A stretch of DNA of 27,546 bases from a virus, in IMG/VR virus record IMGVR_UViG_3300042691_017909, positions 1 to 27,546 of that record. One strand, written 5' to 3'. Positions 1-5,327 of this stretch are shown here, in pieces. Each line of letters begins with the position of its first letter. Positions within the stretch are counted from its first letter, which is position 1. Position numbers and translations under genes: made by a program. A model generated the notes under the pieces. That model saw nothing but the letters and a program-made list of their open reading frames with translations, did no database searches and was not told where the DNA came from.

Positions 1-94
1 TATATATTTATACAGATTGAGACGCCGAATGACAACTATATAACTCATCGAGCCAATCCTAATCAGTATCAAGTATCAGTTAATCACTAAACAT

Positions 95-457
95 ATGAGA
101 ACTTTTGGAGAACCAACTTATAATAGTGACTTAGATCAATGGGAAAGTAATATTGTAAATATTCCAGAAAGAGATGAGGATTATCACGAACAATATGAGG
201 ATGATGCTCAATATGAAGCAGTAGCTTCTAAATTCTCTGAAAAGTTACAAGACAAAGCAATTCCATTTCCTTGGCTTGTAAATCAATTTTATAGCTATCT
301 TTACGATAATAAAGATATAACTATACATCCTAATAGAATATATCCTCAATTAAGTACAATAATTAGAACTTTAACTTGGCAAGATTTAATTGATATGATG
401 ATTATTACAGAAACAGATGCTTTTAAACACTTTGACAATATAAATTTAATTAAATAG
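95..457 (+). CDS. Hypothetical early protein, 120 aa
   Basis: I do not recognise this protein. It is acidic in its N-terminal half, with many Asp, Glu and Tyr residues over about residues 10-45, and mixed hydrophobic in its C-terminal half; there is no signal peptide or membrane segment. The ATG follows the sequence aaacat, the A/T-rich start context used throughout this window, and there is no Shine-Dalgarno sequence. It ends in TAG one base before the next start, so it is very probably co-translated or co-transcribed with the ERF recombinase gene. Position directly upstream of a recombinase suggests a role in early replication or recombination, but that is inference only. Confidence 0.75.
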   Translation: MRTFGEPTYNSDLDQWESNIVNIPERDEDYHEQYEDDAQYEAVASKFSEKLQDKAIPFPWLVNQFYSYLYDNKDITIHPNRIYPQLSTIIRTLTWQDLIDMMIITETDAFKHFDNINLIK

Positions 458-458
458 T

Positions 459-1046
459 ATGAAAATATATTCACAATTAGCAAAGTTCCAGCAATCAGTT
501 GGAACTATAAACAAAGATAGCACTGGACATAATTATAACTATGCTAGCTTAGATAACATTGTAGCAATTATAACTCCTTTCTTAAAAGAAAATAATTTAG
601 GATTTACACATACTTTTGAAGGCACAGATATTATTTGTACTTTATTTAATACTGAAGGTGAAACTATAACTTCTAGGGCTACATTGCCTCAAGAGATGAT
701 GAGAGGTATGAATGCTTCTCAATCAGTTGGAGCTAGTATTACTTACTTTAGAAGATATACATTATCTGCAATATTAGGGCTTGTGACAGATGAAGATACC
801 GATGGAGTAGTCAATACACCTAAAGTTAAACAAAACAGCTCACAGGGGCAAAATTCAAGCGATGACAAGCCTTGGCTCAATGTTAAGTCAGAGCAATTTG
901 CTAAAGTCTTAGAACAAATAGAAAATTACAGTGCAGATGATCTTATTAAATTAGCTCGTAAAAAGTACAAAGTGTCCAAAGATACAGAACAAGCTATCCG
1001 AGATAGTTATACAATAGATGGATTAGAAAAAATAATAGTAGATTAA
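459..1046 (+). CDS. erf: ERF-family single-strand annealing recombinase
   Basis: This 195-aa protein matches the ERF family of phage single-strand annealing proteins, which coat ssDNA and pair complementary strands for phage recombination and circularisation. Visible hallmarks are the N-terminal YNYASLDNIV segment (about residues 26-35), a central beta-rich part with GETITS, and the conserved block SQSVGASITYFRRYTLSAILGL followed by the acidic DEDTDG (about residues 87-116). A Ser/Gln/Asn-rich linker then leads to a small C-terminal helical domain (about 137-195). It lies 1 bp after the upstream gene and 5 bp before a protein with an SSB-like tail, which fits a recombination module. Family assignment is by remembered motif, not by a search. 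Confidence 0.87.
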   Translation: MKIYSQLAKFQQSVGTINKDSTGHNYNYASLDNIVAIITPFLKENNLGFTHTFEGTDIICTLFNTEGETITSRATLPQEMMRGMNASQSVGASITYFRRYTLSAILGLVTDEDTDGVVNTPKVKQNSSQGQNSSDDKPWLNVKSEQFAKVLEQIENYSADDLIKLARKKYKVSKDTEQAIRDSYTIDGLEKIIVD

Positions 1047-1051
1047 ATTAT

Positions 1052-1312
1052 ATGACAGAAAAAATATTTATAGGAAAAGTAGAAGTTAAAGAAACTCAAT
1101 TTGGAGAGATAATTAAGATAGGTTTTTCTCCAGAAGATAGAGAAAAGATGAAAAAATATGTTAATAGTATGGGCTGGATCAACATCTCTATTCTAGGTAG
1201 CAAGAAAGGTGGTAAATATGCTGTGGTAGATGTATATAATGCACCTAAACCAATAACCCCTGCACCTGTTAAGGAAGATGATGATCTAGACCTTAGTGTA
1301 ATTCCTTTTTAA
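1052..1312 (+). CDS. Small protein with SSB-like acidic C-terminal tip
   Basis: This 86-aa protein has a small mixed alpha/beta body (residues 1-65), a Pro-rich linker (PKPITPAPVK) and the C-terminus EDDDLDLSVIPF. Bacterial and phage SSBs end in an acidic stretch and Ile-Pro-Phe that recruits replication and repair proteins; the same architecture is plain here. The body is shorter than a normal OB-fold SSB (about 100-110 residues), so it may be a minimal ssDNA-binding protein or a different protein that has acquired the SSB tip. It sits 5 bp after erf and 1 bp before an HTH gene. The tip is seen in the sequence; ssDNA binding is inferred from tip and context. Confidence 0.7.
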   Translation: MTEKIFIGKVEVKETQFGEIIKIGFSPEDREKMKKYVNSMGWINISILGSKKGGKYAVVDVYNAPKPITPAPVKEDDDLDLSVIPF

Positions 1313-1313
1313 T

Positions 1314-1496
1314 ATGAAAGAAGTAGATATAATACTTAAAAAAAAGATTAGACATATAAACATCCCAGAGACTGTAAATCGCCGAGATAAGATTATCCTA
1401 GAAGCATACAGCAGGGGAGCTAACATTAATCTTTTAGCACTAGAATTTAGACTTACTAGACAAAGAATATATCAGATTATTAAATCAACAAAATAA
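1314..1496 (+). CDS. Small helix-turn-helix protein, 60 aa
   Basis: A basic N-terminus (MKEVDIILKKKIRH) is followed by a compact helical domain, about residues 19-58. The segment ILEAYSRGANINLLALEFRL followed by TRQRIYQIIKS looks like a helix-turn-helix of the sigma-70 region 4 or phage HTH type, in which the second helix (TRQRIYQII) would read DNA. At 60 residues it is little more than the DNA-binding domain, so it is likely a transcriptional regulator of the early operon or a small replication factor. It starts 1 bp after the SSB-tip gene and its stop abuts the next start (TAATATG). No further function can be read. Confidence 0.72.
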   Translation: MKEVDIILKKKIRHINIPETVNRRDKIILEAYSRGANINLLALEFRLTRQRIYQIIKSTK

Positions 1497-1497
1497 T

Positions 1498-1629
1498 ATG
1501 AAACTAGCATTATCAATAGTAGGTGAATATATAAATACAATTATTAGGATCATAGGATTTATAGTTTGTTTACCAATAATAATTATAGGACTTATAATTG
1601 TATTAGTATTAGCTTGGTTTAAGATATAA
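1498..1629 (+). CDS. Small membrane protein, 43 aa
   Basis: This short ORF starts with ATG directly after the preceding TAA and encodes a protein that is nearly all hydrophobic: a short amphipathic N-terminus (MKLALSIVGEYINTIIR) then a long membrane span (about residues 18-40, rich in Ile, Val and Leu) and the C-terminus LAWFKI. The same LAWFKI ending closes the next, unrelated larger protein, and at DNA level the gene's 3' end lies inside a 31-bp direct repeat (see the repeat entries). It could be a small phage membrane protein such as a superinfection exclusion factor, but nothing specific supports that. Confidence 0.6.
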   Translation: MKLALSIVGEYINTIIRIIGFIVCLPIIIIGLIIVLVLAWFKI

Positions 1630-1637
1630 ATATGGAA
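1607..1637 (+). repeat. 31-bp direct repeat, copy 1
   Basis: This copy covers the last codons and stop of the 43-aa membrane protein and the ATGGAA start of the next gene. It matches 2335-2365 at 30 of 31 positions (TAA here, TAG there). The two copies exactly bracket the 241-aa gene. Confidence 0.85.
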
Positions 1638-2357
1638 AATATACAAAATATTCAAATTTGTGAAACATTAAAAAATTATGATATTTATACATTAAGTCCT
1701 AAAAATTATGTAGGAAATGAAACAATATATGTATTATTATATGTTTATGAATTAGGCATATCTAATTATAGATTAGAAGCTGCAATATTAGAACCTGGTA
1801 AAACATATAGTCTTTACAATTTAGATAAAAAAGATAAATTGTTTACAGGTTGGAGTACATATAGTGATAAATATGATTTAATATCAACTCCAATTGTAGA
1901 TATTACATTTAAAAAAGATAGATGGAAAAATGGAAGTATTATAGAATATGATATAAATGAATTTCGAATTTGGGATGATAAAACAAGAGATTGGATTAAA
2001 TTTAATAAAAAACATTTAAATAAATATATAGAAGAAGCATTAACAGTATATTCTAGAAAATTTTTTTATATTGGGTTAAATCAAGAAACTATTAACATAC
2101 ATTTAGATGATTTTACTACAATGGAAGAAAAGCGTATTAAAAATTTTATCAATCAATATAATTTTAAAACTTATAAATTAGATACAAAAGTTTGTAATCT
2201 TAATGAAACTGATTTTACTGTACCTAAATTAACTATTTGGAATGTAATTCATAAAATTTTAAAAAAATTATATTCATTAGGATTTGTAAGTTGGTTAGGA
2301 ATAATTTTAATAGTAGCATATATAATTGCACAAATATTAGCTTGGTTTAAGATATAG
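1632..2357 (+). CDS. Hypothetical protein with C-terminal membrane anchor, 241 aa
   Basis: I do not recognise this protein. Residues 1-205 are a soluble, Tyr/Asn/Lys-rich region with beta-like segments and no Cys or His metal motif. One clear transmembrane helix, about residues 217-237 (VSWLGIILIVAYIIAQILAW), ends the chain with AWFKI. The large part could face either side; with few positive charges outside, topology cannot be called. Its codon use is even more AT-biased than that of the neighbouring erf gene. A 31-bp direct repeat spans its start and its end, and its last residues copy those of the preceding small membrane protein, suggesting insertion by short-repeat recombination or a segmental duplication. 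It may be a moron, for example a membrane-associated exclusion or defence protein, but that is unproven. Confidence 0.75.
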   Translation: MENIQNIQICETLKNYDIYTLSPKNYVGNETIYVLLYVYELGISNYRLEAAILEPGKTYSLYNLDKKDKLFTGWSTYSDKYDLISTPIVDITFKKDRWKNGSIIEYDINEFRIWDDKTRDWIKFNKKHLNKYIEEALTVYSRKFFYIGLNQETINIHLDDFTTMEEKRIKNFINQYNFKTYKLDTKVCNLNETDFTVPKLTIWNVIHKILKKLYSLGFVSWLGIILIVAYIIAQILAWFKI

Positions 2358-2365
2358 ATATGGAA
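2335..2365 (+). repeat. 31-bp direct repeat, copy 2
   Basis: This is the second copy of the repeat at 1607-1637. It again covers codons for LAWFKI, a stop and an ATGGAA start. Here the new start opens only an 11-codon peptide (2360-2395, ending TAA), which looks like the remnant of whatever gene originally followed. Confidence 0.85.
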
Positions 2366-2452
2366 CACACAACATCAGCAGACTTACCTCCATAAGGTCG
2401 ATAGGTATAACTGCAATCTCAAGTACATAATAATTAATTAATTATCACTTAT

Positions 2453-2830
2453 ATGGCAAAAAATAAAGCAAAATCAGAAAACTTATTAAACTCAATGGCT
2501 AGATTAGATTATCTTTTACAAGAAGGATATACTAGAAGACAATTATCAGATATGTTAGATATTCAATATGGGACTCTAGGTAAAATTATTAAAGGATTTT
2601 CAAAAGATATTAAAGATGAAAATCATAATAAGATTAGAAAGTTTCATTCAGATTATATTATACATAGAAGCAATGAGAATTATTTTGATGATGAGCCAGT
2701 TATAGATAGTAAAGATGCAGAAGAGGGAGCTAAAGAAGTTGCAATATGGCTTACAATAACAGCAGTTATAGTTTTATTATCACTTGTAGGACTATCATTT
2801 GTTGTAAAATATATTGTAGACTTATTCTAA
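2453..2830 (+). CDS. HTH protein with C-terminal membrane anchor, 125 aa
   Basis: The N-terminal 55 residues form a helix-turn-helix-like domain: RLDYLLQEGYTRRQLSDMLD followed by IQYGTLGKIIKGF, the pattern of a Cro/resolvase-type HTH with a recognition helix around YGTLGKIIKG. A charged linker (about residues 60-92) leads to a strong membrane helix (about 97-122, VAIWLTITAVIVLLSLVGLS and onward). A DNA-binding domain tethered to the membrane by a C-terminal helix is unusual for a phage regulator; it would place the bound DNA at the cell membrane. A hairpin terminator follows 13 bp downstream, so this gene ends the first early transcript. The HTH call is by pattern only. Confidence 0.72.
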   Translation: MAKNKAKSENLLNSMARLDYLLQEGYTRRQLSDMLDIQYGTLGKIIKGFSKDIKDENHNKIRKFHSDYIIHRSNENYFDDEPVIDSKDAEEGAKEVAIWLTITAVIVLLSLVGLSFVVKYIVDLF

Positions 2831-2842
2831 TATATACTATTA

Positions 2843-2870
2843 AAAGGAGGGATATACAAGCCCTCTTTTT
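2843..2870 (+). terminator. Intrinsic terminator after the HTH-membrane gene
   Basis: The sequence reads AAAAGGAGGG, a nine-base loop region, then CCCTCTTTTT: a GGAGGG/CCCTC(T) stem followed by a run of five T on the plus strand. It separates the first early operon from the promoter at 2892-2926. Confidence 0.8.
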
Positions 2871-2891
2871 AAGTTATTCACAATTTATTAT

Positions 2892-2926
2892 TTGACAAAA
2901 TGTAAAGTATATGATAGTATTATAAT
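2892..2926 (+). promoter_or_regulatory. Sigma-70-type promoter
   Basis: A perfect -35 box TTGACA (2892-2897) is followed by a 17-bp spacer and TAGTAT (2915-2920), immediately followed by TATAAT (2921-2926). It lies just downstream of a terminator and about 90 nt upstream of the 41-aa membrane-protein gene. It is expected to drive the second plus-strand operon, which includes the tRNA-like RNA and the transglycosylase. Confidence 0.75.
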
Positions 2927-2930
2927 ACAA

Positions 2931-3016
2931 GGTTAGGAGATACAGCGAGCCGTATATATAGAAACGAGCCGACATCATCAAATAACCTCAATAATATCAA
3001 GTAATACACTAAAAAT
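2931..3016 (+). promoter_or_regulatory. Untranslated leader with a CGAGCC motif
   Basis: The leader between the promoter and the 41-aa gene contains GCGAGCCG and ACGAGCCGAC, then ATCATCAAATAACCTCA and ATATCAAGTAATACACTAAA just before ATATG. The leader of the first gene (about 48-94) has the same order: CGAGCC, then ATCCTAATCAG, then TATCAAGTA and AATCACTAAA before ATATG. A weaker version (CTCAAGTA, ATCACTTATATG) precedes the gene at 2453. It may be a shared regulatory or translational leader. Confidence 0.45.
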
Positions 3017-3142
3017 ATGATAAACTGGTTATTTACTCCATTCAATGATGACAAAGATCGTCCAATACACGTTATATGTACAATAATTATGTTTCCTTTC
3101 TTAGTATGGTTTTGTTGGATGTTATTATGGGTATTTGCTTAA
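3017..3142 (+). CDS. Small membrane protein, 41 aa
   Basis: This is the first gene after the 2892 promoter. It starts with ATG in the usual aaaaATATG context. A short polar N-terminus (MINWLFTPFNDDKDRP) is followed by a single strongly hydrophobic helix, about residues 18-41, rich in Phe, Trp, Ile and Leu, running to the C-terminus. The positively charged Arg before the helix and the lack of a signal cleavage site suggest a membrane-anchored peptide. No family is recognised. It is followed 4 bp later by the next ATG. Confidence 0.55.
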   Translation: MINWLFTPFNDDKDRPIHVICTIIMFPFLVWFCWMLLWVFA

Positions 3143-3146
3143 ACAT

Positions 3147-3317
3147 ATGGATATATATGAACAAATCCAAAAAATACAAAATAAAGTGTTCACAGAAGTA
3201 GACCAATACTTCAAAGACAATATGTTCAAAACCAGAATATTAGATGATTTACTAGACAAATGTGCTAAGATGACAGATGAACTTACAGAGAAGTATATTA
3301 ACTTATATATTAAATAG
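3147..3317 (+). CDS. Small helical protein, 56 aa
   Basis: The chosen start is the ATG in the context aaacatATG, rather than an in-frame TTG four codons upstream that overlaps the previous stop. The protein is charged and helical (heptad-like Ile/Leu spacing in YEQIQKIQNKVFTEVDQYF and ILDDLLDKCAKMTDELTEKY) with no hydrophobic span, which suggests a small coiled-coil or helical-bundle protein. It has no recognised family. It is followed by about 70 nt without a credible gene and then the tRNA-like RNA. Confidence 0.6.
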   Translation: MDIYEQIQKIQNKVFTEVDQYFKDNMFKTRILDDLLDKCAKMTDELTEKYINLYIK

Positions 3318-3375
3318 TATGACAGAGCTTGCGAAGTCTACGAAGTAGAATATAATAAGTACAGTACATTAAAAT

Positions 3376-3508
3376 ATAGAGTTCTCAATGGAGGAGTGGC
3401 GGAATAGGTAGACGCTAAATATGATAAAGTATCATCATATAATAAAACCCAGATACAGGTTATTAACTACAAGGTGTAAATCCTTGTCTCCTCTACTGAG
3501 AACTTTAT
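3376..3508 (+). ncRNA. Type-II-tRNA-like RNA with extended acceptor helix
   Basis: The core at 3390-3495 has tRNA features: GGAGGAG pairs with CTCCTCT (G-U at the end), followed by TG, and a D-arm GCGGAATAGGTAGACGC that is essentially that of bacterial tRNA-Leu. A T-arm-like hairpin CAAGG-TGTAAAT-CCTTG sits directly before the 3' acceptor strand. Between them are a 7-bp hairpin (ATATGAT/ATCATAT, 8-nt loop) in the anticodon position and a long hairpin (TAATAA-AACC/GGTTATTA) in the variable-arm position. No loop shows a normal U33-anticodon layout and no CCA is encoded. The flanks continue the acceptor helix: 3376-3387 pairs with 3497-3508 (AGTTCTCA/TGAGAACT perfect), giving about 20 of 21 pairs in total. 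It may be a tRNA-like regulatory RNA or a decayed tRNA-Leu. Confidence 0.6.
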
Positions 3509-3563
3509 ATAACACTGATTATGACTGTTGCTCCTATATGGAGATTATAATTAACTTAAACAT

Positions 3564-4115
3564 ATTAGACGATTATCTAATAGACCTTTATCTAAAAAGA
3601 CTATCAATAGATTTAAGTGGAATTTACTGATAGCACTATACTGCGGACTATTTTTATTTTGGATATTAAAATATTCTGAAGCAATAGCTCAACCTAGACA
3701 ACCTGAATTACAAGACTTTGCCAAATTAGAGAAATTAGAGACTATATCTGTACCAAAGCCTATACAATCTACTCCTAAACCTAAAACACCTGCGAGAGAG
3801 GCAAAAAATGACCAAAGCAATATAAAAGAACAAGTAAGAAGTATAGCAAATCAACACGGTTGGGGAGAAGGTGAACAATGGGAAGCTTTACAGTGGATAA
3901 TTCAAAAAGAAAGTAGTTGGAACCCTACTGCACAAAATCCTAAAAGTACTGCATTTGGGTTATTTCAATGGTTAGATGGAACAAGAAAATCTTATAATTG
4001 TCCAAAAACTGCTGATGTAGCAATTCAAACTGAATGTGGTATAAAATATATTAAAGCAAGATATAAAACACCTGTAGAAGCTAAAAAATTTCATCAAGCT
4101 AAAGGATGGTATTAA
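3564..4115 (+). CDS. Secreted lytic-transglycosylase-like protein, proposed ATT start
   Basis: An open frame of 183 codons has no ATG, GTG or TTG before its signal peptide. The best start is ATT at 3564, which sits in the context cttaaacatATT, matching the cttaaacatATG of the gene at 3147. The N-terminus is a textbook export signal: basic segment (KKTINRFKWN), hydrophobic core (LLIALYCGLFLFWIL) and an AIA-Q cleavage site. A Pro/Lys linker (VPKPIQSTPKPKTP) leads to a lysozyme-like domain (about residues 94-183) with WIIQKESSWNPTAQNPKSTA and FGLFQW, typical of SLT/Apf/Rpf-like murein hydrolases; Glu of KESSW is the likely catalytic residue. It would cut peptidoglycan for lysis or wall remodelling. 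A short overlapping ORF (ATG 3538, ends 3630) lies in another frame. Confidence 0.78.
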   Translation: MRRLSNRPLSKKTINRFKWNLLIALYCGLFLFWILKYSEAIAQPRQPELQDFAKLEKLETISVPKPIQSTPKPKTPAREAKNDQSNIKEQVRSIANQHGWGEGEQWEALQWIIQKESSWNPTAQNPKSTAFGLFQWLDGTRKSYNCPKTADVAIQTECGIKYIKARYKTPVEAKKFHQAKGWY

Positions 4116-4127
4116 ATAATTAAACTT

Positions 4128-4250
4128 ATGATAAAACTTAAAGCACTTATTAAAATGATACCAATTACAATAGGATCTATAATTATGTTTGTAGTAGGTG
4201 TAATTAGCTATTATAGTCTATATTTATTGCATAAAATTAAAAACTTATAA
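4128..4250 (+). CDS. Small membrane protein, 40 aa
   Basis: A 40-residue ORF starts 12 bp after the transglycosylase gene. The N-terminus is basic (MIKLKALIKM), followed by one hydrophobic helix of about 24 residues (IPITIGSIIMFVVGVISYYS and onward) and a basic C-terminus (HKIKNL). Single-span phage peptides next to a murein hydrolase can act as pinholin-like or spanin-like partners, but that is a position-based guess. The ORF ends just before the bidirectional terminator and is the last gene of the plus-strand operon. Confidence 0.55.
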   Translation: MIKLKALIKMIPITIGSIIMFVVGVISYYSLYLLHKIKNL

Positions 4251-4262
4251 CACTAGAAAGAA

Positions 4263-4288
4263 AAGAGGGAGTTAAACACTCCCTTTTT
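4263..4288. terminator. Bidirectional intrinsic terminator between convergent operons
   Basis: The stem GGGAGT/ACTCCC with a five-base loop is preceded by AAAAGA and followed by TTTTT. On the plus strand it ends the early operon; read on the minus strand it carries a TCTTTT tail and ends the 4292-4784 genes. It lies exactly between convergent genes. Confidence 0.85.
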
Positions 4289-4291
4289 GGT

Positions 4292-4555
4292 TTATTGTTG
4301 CATAGGAAGTTCTGGAATGTACTCAGGGTCAGATTTAGAAATAGGACGAACATTGAATAAAGTGTAATTCATCAAGGCATATCCTTTGACTACATAAGTG
4401 TCAGTACAATCCAAATCAGCACAATGATACTCTTCATAAGGGTCAATCCTGCGGATAAAGGTTTCAAATCTTACATACCTTAATTGACCTTCGTAGATAA
4501 TGTTAGCCCTATAAACATAGAGCTGACGAACTGGTTTTGGAAGTAAGCTGGTCAT
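4292..4555 (-). CDS. Hypothetical protein, 87 aa
   Basis: I do not recognise this protein. The ATG at 4555 was chosen because it lies 4 bp after the stop of the upstream zinc-ribbon gene; a longer frame to 4615 would overlap that gene heavily. The protein is beta-rich with many Tyr, Arg and Phe residues (QLYVYRANIIYEG, YVRFETFIRRIDPYEEYH) and contains two Cys (CADLDC) that could bind a metal or form a disulfide. Pairing with the zinc-ribbon gene and shared base composition, less AT-rich than the early operon, suggest the two are one accessory unit. Confidence 0.6.
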   Translation of the reverse strand: MTSLLPKPVRQLYVYRANIIYEGQLRYVRFETFIRRIDPYEEYHCADLDCTDTYVVKGYALMNYTLFNVRPISKSDPEYIPELPMQQ

Positions 4556-4559
4556 TGGA

Positions 4560-4784
4560 TTAAACCTCAGAGTTGATGAGTGGAAAACTAGCTCTATTTG
4601 CCCAAGTATCTCCACCTTCTACATCCCTCATAGGATTGATACAAGTATTATCTCCATAAGGTCTGCACACAAGAGAGGCTAAATCAACAGGATCTCCTCT
4701 TTTACCAGTGCCTCCCCAATAAAGTAATTTGTTAAAGAAACAAGCACCACACTTAGGACAAATGTCAGAGACATTAGTGTTCAT
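4560..4784 (-). CDS. Small zinc-ribbon-like protein, 74 aa
   Basis: The ATG at 4784 is preferred over an in-frame TTG five codons upstream. The N-terminal third has CPKCGACF, a zinc knuckle, and further Cys residues follow at about residues 40 and 48 (VCRP, NTCI), so a four-Cys zinc site is plausible. The C-terminal half is polar with Gly, Asp and Asn turns (RDVEGGDTWANRASF). No enzyme motif is seen. Transcription probably begins at the TAGACA/TATTAT promoter at 4812-4840, divergent from the HNH gene. The family is unknown; DNA or protein binding is only a possibility. Confidence 0.6.
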   Translation of the reverse strand: MNTNVSDICPKCGACFFNKLLYWGGTGKRGDPVDLASLVCRPYGDNTCINPMRDVEGGDTWANRASFPLINSEV

Positions 4785-4811
4785 AGGAGCAAGGTACAAG
4801 TGGACACTTTT

Positions 4812-4840
4812 ATAATAATATGTAATAATAAATTTGTCTA
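4812..4840 (-). promoter_or_regulatory. Candidate promoter for the 4292-4784 genes
   Basis: On the minus strand TAGACA (4835-4840) and TATTAT (4812-4817) are 17 bp apart, about 30 nt upstream of the zinc-ribbon gene. The region is very AT-rich, so chance matches are possible. Confidence 0.4.
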
Positions 4841-4854
4841 TATACTAGTTTATT

Positions 4855-5124
4855 ATGGCTTCTGTAAAGTCTGCTGTTCGTTGGGCTTGTAAAGAAGACT
4901 ATAATTATACTTGTCAATTTTGTTATCAGGTTTTACATCCTAATCAGCTTCAAATTCATCATATTTTAAGGCGTAGAGATGGTGGCAATAACCATTATAC
5001 CAACCTTATCCCTTTATGTGGTCCAGAGGCAAATAATTGCCATTGTATAGTCCATAGATACAATTACACTCACAATTCTAAAGGAGAACGAATTATGTTT
5101 CTTATCCACAGAGTCATCATTTGA
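4855..5124 (+). CDS. HNH endonuclease, 89 aa
   Basis: This is a compact HNH nuclease. CQFC (residues 20-23) starts a zinc-binding pair completed by later Cys residues (about 55 and 62-64). The HNH core is LQIHHILRRRDGGNNHYTNL followed by IPLC, with the conserved His-His pair, the central Asn (TNL) and the C-terminal His. It has no extra DNA-binding domain. It is the only plus-strand gene between minus-strand genes, has its own terminator, and therefore looks like an inserted mobile gene. Its TGA stop lies within the loop of that terminator. The function is DNA nicking or cutting, probably a free-standing homing-type nuclease. Confidence 0.85.
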   Translation: MASVKSAVRWACKEDYNYTCQFCYQVLHPNQLQIHHILRRRDGGNNHYTNLIPLCGPEANNCHCIVHRYNYTHNSKGERIMFLIHRVII

Positions 5125-5137
5125 TTGACTCTTTTTT
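5110..5137 (+). terminator. Intrinsic terminator of the HNH gene
   Basis: AGAGTCA and TGACTCT pair (7 bp, nine-base loop) and are followed by TTTTTT. The last codons and TGA stop of the HNH gene lie inside the hairpin. Confidence 0.75.
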
Positions 5138-5327
5138 CTTTATAAAACAAAAACCTACAACCGTTCAAGTGTAGGTAATTGTCCAATGCCTTGCCTGCTC
5201 AGTTAGAAGAACCATACGGAGCCTTACAGTCAACAAGGAACTTATATGTGTAGCCTTAAGCTCTAGGTATACACCAGTTAGACATCAGTCTAAAGATTTG
5301 ATACTTAATAGCTATTTATAGATTATA
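5138..5327 (-). other. Structured non-coding region ending in a terminator
   Basis: No gene is seen here. On the minus strand, downstream of the 5328 gene, are several hairpin-capable segments: AGACTGATGTCT (about 5284-5295), a GTGTA/TACAC arm enclosing AGCTTAAGGCT (about 5247-5274), and CCTTGTTGACTGTAAGG (about 5221-5237). It ends in a strong terminator, ACCTACA/TGTAGGT (5153-5176) followed on the minus strand by TTTTTGTTTT. This could be an ordinary 3' UTR or a small RNA. Confidence 0.45.

Noticed and set aside
2360-2395. 11-codon peptide after the second direct repeat
   Set aside because: Too short to support as a gene; best explained as the tail end of the duplicated ATGGAA start.
3318-3345. 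Nine-codon ORF (ATG at 3319) after the 56-aa gene
   Set aside because: Only nine codons and no further support; it leads into untranslated sequence before the tRNA-like RNA.
3421-3630. ORF of 69 codons starting inside the tRNA-like RNA
   Set aside because: Its first half is the tRNA-like structure and its second half overlaps the transglycosylase in another frame. The peptide has no recognisable composition; only its last 30 codons (from ATG 3538) could be translated, as a possible upstream ORF.
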